Assembly (NCBI GenBank): GCA_050084985.1
Contig: JBITNC010000002.1
Location: 17,546,001 to 17,610,000 of the forward strand
Direction: 5' to 3'
Length of the DNA: 64,000 nucleotides
Source of the DNA: Nageia nagi
Taxonomy: Eukaryota > Pinophyta
Part shown: positions 23,456-36,342 of the stretch, piece after piece
How positions within the stretch are numbered: position 1 is the first letter of the stretch
Layout: each line of letters begins with the position of its first letter
Position numbers and translations under genes: made by a program
Notes under the pieces: model-generated
Told to the model about the DNA's origin: nothing
Seen by the model: only the letters and a program-made list of their open reading frames with translations
The model's database searches: none

Positions 23456-23953
23456 TGTGAGAATTGAAATATAACATAAACAATCCTAAACTCCCAAGAT
23501 CACATGAAATCTCATATTAACATCAAGATAACTCAAGAAGACAATATCAAAAAGTGACACAAGATGTAAGTGGTTCCTCCAACTAGGAGTACATCCACTA
23601 ACTAGATCTTACTTCATTCAAAAACATGAATCTCTTACAATTCTCTTAACTCATCTCCTAAGCATTATCCTATAACATAGCTTTACTCCAAAAATTGGTG
23701 TGTAATAACAAAGAGGAAGCCTTCTATTTATAGTCCAAAATTCCTCTTTGGATCACCCTTTTACCCAATGTACAAAGGCATGACATGCTCTCTCTTTTAC
23801 CCAAGGGGCATGCTCATGACATGGAGTGTAGGACACGTTACATTATCATATTCACTTAAATACTTAAGGTATCTAATGATACCCTTAAGTATTAGTGAAT
23901 TTATAAAGAGGATTAATACAAACCTTTACAATAGTGCATTATACATTCCAACA
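23456..23953 (-). mobile_element. Solo LTR inside the copia element
   Basis: 498 bp with TG/CA ends, flanked by TGTGA on both sides (23,451-23,455 and 23,954-23,958). Removing it plus one TGTGA brings the copia frame back together: YNPKTH on one side and KTDVFRNTIFVEG on the other. On the minus strand it has a TATA-like CTATAAATAGAAGG (about 23,722-23,735), which suggests minus orientation. Its sequence differs from the host copia LTRs, so it is another family, reduced to one LTR by recombination. Confidence 0.85.
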
Positions 23954-23959
23954 TGTGAG

Positions 23960-24800
23960 TCTTGGGATTATATAATTTATAAGCTTTCAAATTATCACAA
24001 TATAGTATAAACATATAAGCTTCAGATTTGGCATCCAACTTTCTCCTCTTTTCATCATTCACATGGACATATGCAAGGCAACCAAACACTCTAAAGTGTT
24101 TCAAATTTAGTTTTCTCTCAAACAAAGCTTCATAAGGGATGATTTTATCCAAACTTATTATAATATACCTATTCAAAATATGCACTTTGTTCTCACTACT
24201 TTAGCCCAATAAATATTGGACAATTTCTTACTTTGCATCATACTTCTATCCTTCTCAACTAATGTCCTATTTTTCCTCTCTACTACACCATTTTGTTATG
24301 GTGTGTAGGGGGAGGTGAGATACCTTCTAATATCATTCTCTTTACAATACTAAAAGAATTCATTACTACAGTGCTCCCCTCCTTTATCACTTCTCAAACA
24401 CTTCACATGATACCCACTTTTCTTTTCAACAAAAGTTTTGAATTCTATGGAATAGTCAAATGCTTCATCCTTGCTCTTAATGAAGTAATCCCAACATATT
24501 CTATTGAAATCATCAATAAAATTTATAAATTAAGAAGAGTTACCAAAAATTTAAGTTTGCAGAGGCTCACAAAAGTCGGTATAGACCAATTAAAGAGGGG
24601 GTTTTGCTTTACATGCTTCTTCCTTTGGAAATTTTCTCCTTTATTACTTTCTAAGTGCACATCCCTCACACACTTCTTTACAATATTCTACGTATGGCAA
24701 CCCTCTCACCATTGATGGAAGAGTCTTCAAACTCTAAAAATTCAAGTGTCCAAGCCTTTTATGCCAAAGTGCATTTTTATCTTCAATTTCCACAAATATA
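23960..24800 (-). pseudogene. Copia integrase region
   Basis: Minus-strand fragments give GLPYVEYCKEVCEGC (zinc-binding part), FIDDFNR (DDF core), CLRSDKGGEHCSNEF (second Asp region), and LKHFRVFGCLAYVHV with YNPKTH at the C-terminus. Stops and frameshifts occur between these, so no active enzyme is encoded. Confidence 0.85.
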
Positions 24801-24815
24801 AAGCCTCCATCCTTC

Positions 24816-26162
24816 TTAAAAAATTTTACTAAAAAAGAGCCTATTTATATTCATGTGAATAGTAGAAACCATCATTTCATCATGTTTTTTATCATAAATT
24901 TTACTCATCTTGTCTTGAAATAGTAATTTATAGTTTTTCTCTAGCATTTGGCCAATGCTTAACAAATTTTGTTTCAAATCTGGAGCATAATAGATATATT
25001 TTACCTTCATGATTCCTTTCTTGGTTGGAATTTGCATCTCTCCTTCTCCAAGAATCTCCAAGATTTTCTTATCTCCCAACTTCACACTTGACCTATAGGA
25101 GTAACCAAGTGAAGAGAGTAGGGACTGTTCACTAGTCATGTGGTTTTCATAGCCACTATCCAAGAACCAAGTCTCATCTTCAAGATTTTGGGGGCTTCCA
25201 ATTGAAAGGAATAACTATTATTCACCATATCCATGCTCTTCTTGTCCATAATGGGTAGAGTTTCCTTTAGTAGCTCACTTCAATCTACACTCATCCTCAA
25301 AATAATCAAATTTATTGCAATAAAAACATTGCATATTTCTATTATCTTTACCTCTTCCACCTCTTTTGGAGTGTCTCCTCCTTGATGCATATGTTGGTTC
25401 ATTTTATGAACTTATTCTCTTCCTATACCTCTTCTAAAAGAGCCTCCTCTTCCTCTCTTCCATATCTTCCTCTTCCTCTTGATCATCTACCTTTTTCTCT
25501 TCCTTTTCCTTCATTCTATTTGATGGAGAATTCTTTGTCATCACTATTGCTTACTACTATCTTTGCTCTTTTCAAAACTCTCCCTTCATGTGATGTAGGA
25601 GAGCCAATTAAGTGATCATTATCCATTACTAAGAGGTCCTTTATATCTTCAATAATGAGTGTAGTAGTATCATACTTATTTATTAAGTTTCTCAAAACCT
25701 TCTTGATGAAAACCTCCTTTCTATATTCTCTCTAAGAGTGGCCATTTTATCGATAATGGATTTTACTCTTACATTGTAATCTCCAATAGTCTCATTCTCT
25801 TCTTGCTTCAAATTTTCAAACTCTCTTCTCAATGTTTGGAATATCACATCTTTCATCTTCAAGATCCCTTGGTAGCCTTATCTCAATATTTCCCATGCTT
25901 CTTGGGCTGATACACATGTTGAGATTCTAGGAAATATGCTCTTATATAGAGCTACTTGGATGAAGGAGAGAGCCACCGATTTTTTCTTATCCTCCTTTGC
26001 ATCTACACTCAAGGCACTCCAATATGTAGGATCACTATAGCCATCTTATACAATATCCTAGTAGCCTCTTTCCTTTAGGAGATTCTTCATCTAGATACTC
26101 CAATACTCATAGTCACTCCCTTCAAACTTTGGAATGGGAATTACATATGAGTTGCTTGCCAT
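24816..26162 (-). pseudogene. Copia gag-protease region
   Basis: Starts at ATG 26,162 (MASNSYVIPIPKFEGSDYE), 50 bp inside the primer-binding site. Gag includes SIFPRISTCVSAQEAWE and a CCHC knuckle near 25,285-25,330 reading CFYCNKFDYFEDEC, where Gly and His are Asp and Tyr. The protease box is FLDSGYENHMT near 25,150, followed by a pre-integrase stretch open from 25,163 to 24,816. Several stops break the gag half. Confidence 0.88.
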
Positions 26163-26211
26163 GTCTTCTCTTATCTTCCTCAACAACTTCTTAAACCCAA
26201 TATGATCTACT

Positions 26212-26226
26212 GAATCTTTGATACCA
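26212..26226 (-). other. Copia primer-binding site (initiator Met tRNA)
   Basis: TGGTATCAAAGATTC on the minus strand, two bases from the 5' LTR. It matches the usual TGGTATCAGAGC copia site with one change in the first twelve bases. Confidence 0.85.
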
Positions 26227-26228
26227 AA

Positions 26229-26722
26229 TGAAGTTAGTTAATACAAACAAAAAATAAATTTCAACATTCAAATTAATAACAATATTATTCTACAACCCAA
26301 ATGGGAAAGAATGCATTCATCAATGGTAACACACAAAACTAAAATTTTGTAAAACACCAATAAACTTGTATTGAAACTTGAGAACACACTACAACATTCA
26401 TTACAACTTGGAATAAGGAATAAATACATTTTATAGGTTATAGGTAACATTGGTTGTTTAGTTCATATTCCATTACAAAGCAAAACATGAGGCAAAAATA
26501 AAGAGACAACAGCTTTTCAAAAAAACATAATACTCAATACCAGATAGCAAGTCAGTTAACTAGCTAGTAGGCTAGTTCTGATAAGGTCTAACTTATTGGT
26601 CAATCAAACAGCTAGTTGGCAAGATATCGACTCTCAATATGGATGTTAAAGCTTAAAATAATGACCTTATATTTATGAGTTTTATGAATGTTTAAGTTAA
26701 TTTTACACCATCAAACTCTTCG
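26229..26722 (-). repeat. Copia 5' LTR
   Basis: 494 bp. Starts TG at 26,229; the other end is CG rather than CA (a transition). TSD TAATA follows at 26,723. Confidence 0.92.
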
Positions 26723-26727
26723 TAATA

Positions 26728-28820
26728 TCTAATTGTAAGTATTTTAAAGATGGATAGTTACATCCAATTTATAGGTACTTCTTCATTAGTAAGAAAAAGA
26801 CCTAGAACATCTAACAATGAGAACCAATCTATTGGGATACCATTGAGAATAAGTACAAAGATTTAATTAAGATGACCTCAAATTGATCTTACAGATACCA
26901 TTGGGAATGTAGGTGGTGAATCTTATCATGGAGATATCAAGAAGGACCAAGCGGATATTTGGGATGTGAAAGTGAAACAAAAATAGTGGAAGATAAGAAA
27001 ATGGAGTTAATGAAGCTTCTTAGAATTTAATTGAGTTATTGGGAGAAAAATTATAATATTATCATAATAATCCTTTGGAGTTTTATAAGATTTTTAATAA
27101 CAAAAGTATCAATGATCATGAACTATATAATAGTCACTTGAAGAAGTTCAAAAATAAGAATGAAGCAATTATGGTACATAATTATTGTATGAATGATACT
27201 CATATTTTGTGCATTAGTGTACCACAATGCACTAATATACCACTTGTAGAAGATTTTAATTTATTACCATGTGCTAAAATAGATTTAGGTCAATGTACAA
27301 TTGTAGAGGGGATTGATTTTAATCTTTGAAAATATACAACTCAAGGAGTACAAGTTTCATGGAGCGATGATCCTTGTACCTAAAGAATTAAGGCTTAGAT
27401 TCAAAAGGAAAATGTAATTATTTGGGAATAATTATAAAATGAAAGAGTGTTACAATGACAACATGAGTTCAAAGAGGAGGAATATATGAAATTGGTTGAT
27501 TGTAATGAGAATAAATATATCAATGTAAAAGAAGAGGATTAAGATCATGTTGAATTTCAAGGTGATAAATACCAACAAGAGATATGTCAAGAAGATCTAA
27601 ATGACTCTTAGTTAAAAGAAAGAGAAAAAAAAATAAAAGATAAATATAGAAAAAGAAAATTATAATGCCAAAATTTAAATTCTAAATAGTGGAACTATGA
27701 AAAAGAAAAATTAGACAAATGAGAAACATAAGATTCAAGTTGATAAGGTATTAAATCTAGATTTTGTTCATAATTTTAAAAGAATTTCTCCAAGTGAAAA
27801 ATATGATGTGGTTGAAGAATTGCTAGAACAATTGGATTATGAGAAAATAAGGAGATTTAGAAGGTTTGGATATTTTCTACAATAATCAATAGGAAAAGAG
27901 AAGCTCAATAACGAAAATGTGAACATATTCCACAATCACAAGCAAATTCAATAGTGATAAAGAAATTACAAGAGTTGCAAAAAATAGTGGATAAGTGGTT
28001 ATGAAAGAAATATGGACTAGACAAAGCAAAATATCATAATCCATTTTGTATAACAATCAATAAAATAGATATGATTATTAAATAAAAATTAAATTTACAA
28101 ATTTTAGGGTCTATTCAAATCCAATAAACCACATAAAGATATTTAAGGTTGAGGCTTTCTATTATACACATGATGAAGATTTATTAGTAAAATTATTTCT
28201 ATTTAGCCTTAAGGGAGATGCATTTAAATGATTTTATAGTTTATCTCATGAAGTATTAATAGCTTCAAAACATTGGTTAATATATTCCAAAAAAGATATA
28301 AGATGTACATTCAAACAAAATTTCCATCATGGATATTTATAGCATCAAGGAAAAGGAGAGTCAATCCCTATATGCGTTCATCAAGTTTTGGATAAAATTA
28401 GAAAGTTTGATAAAAATAAGAGAGATGGAGAAAAAGTATATTTTTATGGAAGCTATTTTTTCTAAATGTAAGGAATAATTTTATGATATTATGGATTTAT
28501 CATTAGTTGATTTTCTTGAACACATGATAATAAAATAGGAATATTTGATGAGGTGAGAAGAAGTATGAAAAGAAATACAAGAAAAAATTAGAAAAAAAAA
28601 AATAAAGCAAATGAAAGAAAAATATCAATATCTTAAGAAAGAAAAGAATGTAGTTACAAAATTAGAGAAAATAAGTCATGATCATAATGAAGTAATGTAA
28701 GAAAGATCCCAACAAAGTGTACATGATGTTAAGAGGATATTGATTATTTATTAAATGCTTTGGTCGATAAAAAAATTATTGAAATTCCTTCAATAAAAAA
28801 GCCTAAAATATAGATGAGAA
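26728..28820 (+). pseudogene. Ty3/gypsy gag remnant, host of LINE copy B (left part)
   Basis: An eroded plus-strand gag. An open stretch at 27,075-27,329 is part of an N-terminal region I do not recognise. Near 28,140-28,400 are FKVEAFYYTHDEDLLVKLF and LKGDAFK*FYSL, the helix pattern of retrotransposon gag capsids (canonical ..A..W...L). At 28,732-28,800 DYLLNALVDKKIIEIPSIK resembles the stretch between capsid and zinc knuckle in Tat-type elements. The frame breaks at about 28,820, where LINE copy B enters, and resumes at about 54,531. Many stops. Confidence 0.65.
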
Positions 28821-28978
28821 AAAAACTTTGCTAGGATTTTGTTTGGAGCATGAGCTAAATCATTTTCCTAGGGTTTCACACCATTTGGGAGTCTGTATGG
28901 GATTTCTTTAATTCCTAAGGCTCTACGGGCCATGTTAATGAGTTCCCACTACATTGAGAAACTTATTTTTCCTTTTTA

Positions 28979-30233
28979 ATGTATCCCACCCATTCAACAA
29001 CTTCAACTTATGTTAAATATGTTGGAAGGAGCAATGGCATCCAAGGAGGCCTGAAAGCCTATCTTGGAAGTTTACAACAAGGTAATCCCTCTATTTCTTA
29101 TGTTGAAATCCATATAGATAATTTTAATAATGCATGTGGTTGGTTATAAAGTCATACTTTGATAGGATGCTTTCTTGGTCATATTCCTATGGACTTTGTT
29201 ATCTATAGTTGGGTTCAACAATAATGGACTTTGTATGGAGTCAAAGTTGAAGGTATTCAAAACCTCAAGAAAGGTTTCTTTCTCTTTCATTTTCCCCATG
29301 AATACTATGCCAAATGTGTGTTTGACCATGGTCCATGGTATGTTAGAAATTCATTCTTGGTATTTCAACCTTGGATGCTAGACTTCTCTATTGATGAAGG
29401 AGCTCCATTGGAAATACTCATTTGGGTTGAACTCCCCAGATTCCCAATTCCTCTTTGGCACTTTATGGAAAGATTTGTGGTTCCTTTAGGTACTTTCATC
29501 TATGTCAAGCAACCCATTTTTTATGGAGTTCATCCCTACAAAATATTGTGTCAAAATTGATTTATCCAAAGATCTTAGGAACCATTTGGTTGTTAAAGTT
29601 GGCAACAACTCTTACTATCAAAAGTTAGTTTATATCAACCTTTCGAATACTTGTTATCATTATCATTTTGTTGAGTAAAAAATTAAGGACTTCCCTCTCA
29701 TGGAGGGTAGATTCAAATTATATAATCAAGTGATAGTGTCTCTGTTAGTGCCCCATGCACCACACCCTGCTAGACAGCTTCATGCCTTGAACATCGATAA
29801 TGGGTATAATGATCCCTCATGGTAATGGACCATGGTTAACAAAAAAAATCATAATCATTGATAAGTAATAGGCCTAATTGACACATTACTTCCTCTCAAA
29901 GGAATGTTTAGATTACTCTCTCTCCTCATTCCAACCACTCCTAAGCCTCCCTCCGCACCCATGAATGCTAGCAACCTTTAATAAGATATTTTGGAAGCTA
30001 AGTACAAAGAGGATTTAATGCAAACTAGTAGGTCCCGAAGTCCTCTAGAAAGTGGGGTTGCTAGATGGTAGGAGAAACATTATTTTAGCATGTTTTTTGG
30101 CACTAATCATGCAAACTTTATCACAAACCCTTATGCTTCCTTGAGGGAGCTAGGGGATACTAAGGATTTTGATAATGATATTGGCAATGACAAAGAGCTC
30201 GATGGTGATATGAACCTCAACTTTGCTCAATGA
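28979..30233 (+). pseudogene. LINE copy B ORF1 (DUF4283 protein)
   Basis: ATG at 28,979 (MYPTHSTTSTYVKYVGRSNG) aligns with the copy A start. DUF4283 is well preserved at 29,231-29,560: GFFLFHFPHEYYAKCVFDHG, VFQPWMLDF, LIWVELPRFPIPLWHF. After a frameshift near 29,545 comes a ruined knuckle, NTCYHYHFVE*KIKDFP. A Pro-rich region and an acidic tail (DIGNDKELDGDMNLNFAQ) end at TGA 30,231-30,233, overlapping the ORF2 ATG. Stops near 29,150 and elsewhere disable it. Confidence 0.85.
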
Positions 30234-33200
30234 TTTTTATATCATGGAATATCATAGGGCTGATGAACCTAGTTTGAGAATATTTGATCTGTAGTGAAAT
30301 TGCTAAAGTTACTACTCTATTTAGGAAGTTTGATTTTCTTTACCTTCAAGAAGTTAAAATTTTAGAGTTTAATCTAGAGTGCACTAACTCCTTCCTATGT
30401 CATGGTTTCTCCATGTATTCTACTAATCATTATCATGGTAGAGGAGGCACCATAACTTTTATTCCTCTAATGTGGAAGGTTCTTTTGGTCTTATGGGAGG
30501 TGGACCCTTCTAATCAAGTGTTTTGGATCCTTTTAATGTTGATGGCTAGCATTTTGGGGTTGTCAATATCTATGCATCTAATCATGACTTGCATAGAAGT
30601 ACGTTATGGATACGACTTGCTTTATCTCTTCACCAATTAGTTTGGTTGGTTTGTAGGGACTTTAACATGAGCGAGAAATTTCATGATAAAGTGGATCATC
30701 TTCCTATGAGATGGTATGCTAGTGAAAGAGATGGTTAGTTTTTTCTCAAAAACAATCATGGGTTGGTGGACCCAAATGCATGCCATAATGCTCAAATTTT
30801 CCCAAAATTTCCTTAGTTCACTTGGTCTATTTTTCAATAAAGTGATTGCAAAGTTCTTAAATGCTTGAATAGGGATATGCTAACTAATCAAGTTAGATTT
30901 TGTTTTCAAAGCCTATCCCCTGCAACACCTTTGGTTTTAGCTTCCTCTAGAAATACCATTTCAGATCATTTACCCATTATTTTTAAGGTTGTTTTTTTTG
31001 ACAATGTTGCACATTCCACTCTCAATTTTTCCTCAATATGTCCTTTCTTCATAAAACAACCACCACATCTTATATTTGTAGAGTTTGAAACCTTGTTCCA
31101 AGACCTAAGGAGAAATTTGGTTGGATCAACTAGTGGAATGATGCCATCCTTTGAACCACCTATGTGTTGAGAATGTTGGGTTTTAAACTTGCTCAACTCC
31201 ATAGGCACTCTGACTATGCTTTATGAAGGAGCTTAAGCATGCCTCATTATGCTTGGAATCAGACCCTATGAATGTTATTCTAGAATAAAATGCAGCTATT
31301 ATTAGGCATGAGCTGTAGAAGTTTATTAAGCTAAAGGTGCTCAAATTCGAGCTCATATTCATAAAGTGGGTGATCAAGTTTCCAAAGAATTTTTTCAAAG
31401 ACTCTATCCCTTAAAGTTGGTATCCCAATTCAAAGCCATTCTCAATAAGGATATTTGTGTTACTTAGCCTCCTAGTATTTCTAAGGATTTTGTGAAGCAC
31501 TATACCCAAGTCTTTGCTTCTCAAGAGTTGATAGAGGACCATCAACTCACCCTTGATGAATGTTATAGATTGGTTCCCACTAAAGTTTCTCCTACGCAGA
31601 AGGAAGTTTATGAATACCCTCTCTCTTTGGAGGATTTTAAAATGGCTTTAACATGTATGGTGAATGAGAAAGCCCTAGGGTTAGATGACTTCCTATATGA
31701 ATTCTATAAGAAATTATGAGATGTTGTTAGCCCTAAACTCCTTTGTTTTTATCAAGAAGCACTCCTTATAGGGTCTTTAGGAGCACTTATCAATAAGGGA
31801 AACATAAAATTCATACCAAAGATAGGAGATTTTGAGATCATTTCTAGTTGGAAGCCCATTACCCTTTTCAATGTCTGCTATAAAATCATTACTAAGGCCT
31901 TGTCCCTTAAGCTTTGGTTTCTATTGCCTTATATTATCTTTTTGAATAAAAATGGATTTAAAAAGAGTAAATATATCCTTGAAAATATCATTGCTATTTA
32001 GGAAAACATTGAGTGGGCTCACTCATCTCAACAATACACTCTCTTTATAAAAATTGACTTTGAAAAAGCCTATGAAAAAATTTAATGGCTTTGTTAAAAG
32101 ATTTGGGATTTAGCCCTACCTTCTTGGCTTCAATTCAAATGTTCTTCAGTGATGCTTCTACCATGTTAACTCTTGATGGGATGCAAACCACCTCCATTGG
32201 CCTTTTTAAGTCAATAAGATAAGGTTTTCCTCTTGCTCCTTCACTTTATGTGTTATCAATTGAAGCCTTTAGCTATCTTTTAGCTAACAAAGCCTCTTAG
32301 AAGCTTATTTAGGGAATCTCTCTTCCTGGGAATGGTGGGAAGCTAATTATTGGCCATTTTCTTAATGACTCCTTTATTACTCTTAGGGAGGATAAAAATT
32401 ATATCAATCAATCTTTTGATTATATTGATACTTTTTGTGAATCCTCAAGTTCAAGTATTTAGTGGAGAAAGGCCTCTTGTTATAAACTATCTCAAATTGA
32501 TTACCTTGAATGGATTTTTGCTCTTCAATGGAAATGGGTAATCCTTGGGGAAATGTTTAAATTTTTGGATATCCCCTTCACCTTTCAAAGCATCTCTACT
32601 CAATTATATGGCTATGTTCTTCATAGAGTAGAACAAAAATTATCTTACTGGATCACAAAGTAACTTTGTTTAGCTGGTAAATTCCAAATTTGTTTGAAGG
32701 TTATGGCTTCCATGCATGTTTATTATTCCTCATGCTAGGTCCCTTCAAAAAATTGTTACAAGAAGCTAGAAAACTTCTTAGGGATTTCATATGGATATTG
32801 TGTTGCTTGGGAATACCATTATCTCCCTAAGAGTGCTAGTGGAATAGAAATTTTTGACTATTACAGGTAGGGTTTGGTATTGAATGCTAAATGGATTACT
32901 TGAACTTTGTAAGGCTCAAAAGCTTGGAAGATTCTTTTACAACACTATATTTCTCAAGGTCTTTCCCTTGGAAAAATATTTTGGAGAAATGTGAATTTCT
33001 CTTCTTTAATTATGGCCTATCCTAGTCAAGGTTTCTAAGTCCTTTATTTATCAGAGCATTAGGAAAGCATAGGAGAGTGTTAAACCATGGATTTAGTGGA
33101 ACCATAATAATTAGAATCAAGGTGTAGCTCTTGCTTCACTTAATGTTTGGTGGTATCTAGTTATCATGTTGCAAAATCAACCTCTTCTTCCATTCAATGG

Positions 33201-35477
33201 ATTCGAATAAAGTAATTCTTCAAAAAAGGGATTGCCTCTCTCTTTGATTTCTTTGATTAATCCTCTAAAGGATGGATCCCCCGGGAAGGATTCAAACTCA
33301 TATTTTCTATGAAATATAAAGATAAGGATACTTATAAAGTAGTTCTTAATTATACTCCTTTCTCATTATGGCCCAAGATTGGTCAACACTCGTAGTGTCT
33401 ATGATGGATATAATGGAAGTGAATTAAGGGTACACCAATTTTTAATTACAATACTATGTGATAAGTTCTAAATTTACCTATGTTTTGAATACTTTGGTAC
33501 CATATTATTTCCATCTTTATACCATCCTTCATCCCATTTCCATACATGTCAAGTGAATAATGGAGTATTAAGTTAGATATTAGTATCTAGACTATGTGCT
33601 TGATAAATTAACCTACCAATGTGTCTTAAAGCTTTGAAAACAAGTTCACATGCTAGAGATTGGTTAGTTGAAAGCATTTTGTATTGCCATATTTTGTATC
33701 CATTATTGATTGAAGATGAAAACTAGAACAAAACCATGATTGAAGGTTGAGTGGTGGAACAGAGATGTCACCTGCATGTTTATGATACATTACCATTTCT
33801 AAAAAGGATTAGGAGAATGATAGAGCCTGAGTTAGTTCAAGACTAATAGACTACTATCCCATGTTTTGTATTTTACATTAAGAACACTCATGATTTAATA
33901 TTAGTAGTTGATGCAACTCCAAGATTTATGGAAGTAATTGTAATTAGACATATATATTTTGGATAGTATAAATGGTAGGGAGTTAGATTTTCTATGCAAG
34001 TTCTTGTTTTTTTGGATTTTGAAGACTTCATTTAATTGGAATATATGGTACTATTCATGTTTTCCATTTTGTTTTGAGCTTTATGGTAAGTGCTATTCTA
34101 TAAACTCTTATTCATTCCTTTGTAAGAAGATAGGAAGGGTCCCCTATTTGTTGTTAAAAGCAACTAATTCAGTCAGTTTATAGATTCAGTTAGTTTACAA
34201 CTTTAGTAGTTCCATTGATAGATTAACATGCTTGATAGTTGAATGGATGGTGGTGTTTATTTCTTTGAAAGTAAACTACTAGAAGTTCTTTTCCTTCATA
34301 GGTTCATAAAATCATTAGTGTGGTGTGTTTCAATTTTCCTATTAACATTGTCTGTATTTCCTATAAACATTATTTTCTATTATCATTAGGATTTATTATT
34401 ACTATCAAATTCCTATTTTAATATCATTCTGATTTAGCACTCTTCCTATATACAATCTCTCTTAAGAATATAAAAAACCCCACATGCATGCTTTGGGAGT
34501 AGAGACAAGGTAGTAAGCATCCCTCCAAGATAACTCTATTGTGCATATATATTGCATAACACTTCATAAGCTCCCTTCTTGGGTTGATGCTATATATAAA
34601 TGCTCTATCACTAAGATTGGTTATAATTGGCTTTATCCCAATCTTTCCATGGTTCCCAAGCTTAATGAGCAATGGTGTTTATCCTCCACTATTTTTGAGT
34701 GGAGTGTTTGATTTGAAATTTTTTGGGCTAGTTATATTGAACCCAAGTAGGCTTATTTTATGTGGAGTTTGCTATTCTAAGATTTTCCTGTAGGTAACAA
34801 GCTTATTCACTTGGGGTTCCTTAGCCCTTTATGCCCATTATGTAACTCTAAAGAGTCTATTTTGTATTTATTTTGGCAGTGTGGTAAAGATGATAAGGCT
34901 AGGACTTGGATGAATTCCTTTTTCTATCCATTTTAAAAAGTCTTTTTCCTAGCTACATAATCTCCTTGGAGATCCCCCAAATTTTTCCTTGCCTTTGGAA
35001 TCTTTTTTGAATATTTTCTAGATTAGAATCATGTTCCATTTTTGGAAAGAGCAAAATGTAATTTTGTTTTTGGAAAAATTCCTTCTATTGATTTTCTTTG
35101 GTTGAAAAGCTCACCATTTTTTATGACATTTGGTTTCATATTAATGATCAAGTTAACAAATTTGCTCTCAAGGCTAGCCATTTGTAGGAGCTTATCAATC
35201 ACTAGAGAAATGCTCCTTTCTCTATGATTAGATTCCCTCCTTCATCCCTAGTTTTTCGAGATCACTCATGATCCAAAAATGTCATCTTCCTCCACCATAG
35301 GAATAGGATCAAAGTTATGCTTGCAAATATTTCCCACCACTTTGAGAACTTAGGAATGCTCTTCTAGCTTTTGTATAGAGCAATTAAGGATGAGAATCTC
35401 ATCCCATTTCTCCTCTATAGCATGGATGGGATGGAAATTCAAGCTCCTCCCATCAAGTTATGACCTAGGATGGTTGG
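30230..35477 (+). pseudogene. LINE copy B ORF2 (endonuclease, RT, zf-RVT)
   Basis: The start ATG at 30,230 gives MIFISWNIIGL. The endonuclease has LYLQEVK (Glu of the active site) near 30,340 and NTISDHLPI (the SDH motif) near 30,955. The RT has MVNEKALGLDDFLYEFY near 31,660, LFIKIDFEKAYEKI near 32,045, and a box reading GHFLNDSFITL near 32,350, where FADD is expected. A zinc-binding tail CPLCNSKESILYLFWQC (zf-RVT) lies near 34,835-34,885. Frames change many times. The stretch 33,400-34,430 does not fit the LINE and may be a separate insertion. Confidence 0.85.
33400..34430. other. Probable insertion within LINE ORF2
   Basis: LINE-like coding is visible up to about 33,390 (NYTPFSLWPKIG) and again by 34,580-34,900. 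The 1 kb between has no LINE-like frame and has LTR-like composition (runs such as TCAGTCAGTTTATAG). I could not find matching terminal dinucleotides or a target duplication. Confidence 0.4.
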
Positions 35478-36321
35478 TGTAGACACCCAAAAATAACCCC
35501 TTTCATTGAAAGGAAGTAACCCCTTTCATTGAAAGGAAGAAAAAATAATGAGTAAACATAGATTTTACTTAAGGAACCCAATTGCTAGCAATTCATACCT
35601 AATTGCTGGTGACTCAATCCAATCATTGACATCCAACAACCAGTAGTTAGCAAATCTATAGAAAGAAAAATCAAAATAGAAATGGTAATGTCAAAGGCAT
35701 CTTGGGAAAAAGAAAAGGATGATGAGTGAGTCACCATTTATCCTATGCATCTCTACCTTCAATAACACCCATGACTAAGCTAGATAAACTTTCTTCCCCA
35801 ATTTTTTATCCCTAAAAGTGACAACTTTTCTTGTGCTAAAAACTATAAATAAAAGCCTTCAGCTATGAAGTAACCCCCTAAATTTGAATGCAAGATTACT
35901 CTATTGAAATGCATATAGGTTTTTGTTGACTTAAGTACATTATCATTTTGTTTTTCATATGTTTGTATATGTTCCTTTCATATTGCTTTTATGGTTTTGG
36001 AAAGGTATGTTTGATGAGTTTGTTTTTTGCTTGTGTGTAGAGATAACAAGTTTGGAGCAGCTAAACTTGAAGAGTTGAAGAAGACAAAGAAATCTCCTAC
36101 AAGTTTTTGAAGATAAATTCTTCAAGCTTGTAGGTACCAAAACTAGGCCTACGAAGGAATTTATGATTCTTGTGTAAAAATCTCTCTAAACAAGGTAATA
36201 TATCAAAATAAATTCATTATTTGTAATCATTTTGAGGTTTATACCAAAGAGAAATAAAGAATTTTATTGGTTGTAACATATCTTATTTTGTATACTTGCA
36301 CAGTTACTTTTTGGGTAAATA
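35478..36321 (+). repeat. Gypsy 5' LTR
   Basis: Starts TGTAGACACCCAAAAATAAC and ends TTTTTGGGTAAATA, so the tips form an imperfect inverted repeat; the final CA has become TA. It contains a local duplication of a 23-bp unit (TAACCCCTTTCATTGAAAGG plus three bases) at 35,496-35,541 that is absent from the 3' LTR. Aligns to 53,154-53,994. Confidence 0.9.
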
Positions 36322-36322
36322 T

Positions 36323-36342
36323 TATGGTGCTAGAAGGAGAGC
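36323..36342 (+). other. Putative gypsy primer-binding site
   Basis: TATGGTGCTAGAAGGAGAGC begins two bases after the 5' LTR, in the right place for a tRNA primer site. I could not assign the tRNA with certainty. Confidence 0.5.

Larger units (their letters stand above)
20985..26722 (-). mobile_element. Complete Ty1/copia retrotransposon (minus strand)
   Basis: LTRs at 20,985-21,467 and 26,229-26,722 flank an internal region with the copia order gag, protease, integrase, RT, RNase H on the minus strand. A primer-binding site lies beside the 5' LTR (26,212-26,226) and a polypurine tract beside the 3' LTR. Target duplication TAATA is present on both sides (20,980-20,984 and 26,723-26,727), so the ends are exact. 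A solo LTR interrupts it at 23,456-23,953. Stops, frame breaks and a mutated RT active site make it inactive. Confidence 0.95.
28821..35477 (+). mobile_element. L1-type LINE copy B, 5' part
   Basis: A LINE of the same family as copy A, inserted in the gypsy gag remnant. It contains 5' UTR, ORF1 and nearly all of ORF2, and is interrupted at 35,477 by the 18.5-kb gypsy element. Its 3' end is at 53,995-54,530. Likely target duplication: AAAAAAACT at about 28,818-28,826 and again at the poly(A) junction (about 54,524-54,532). It partly overlaps the A-run, so it is less certain than the copia duplication. Confidence 0.88.
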
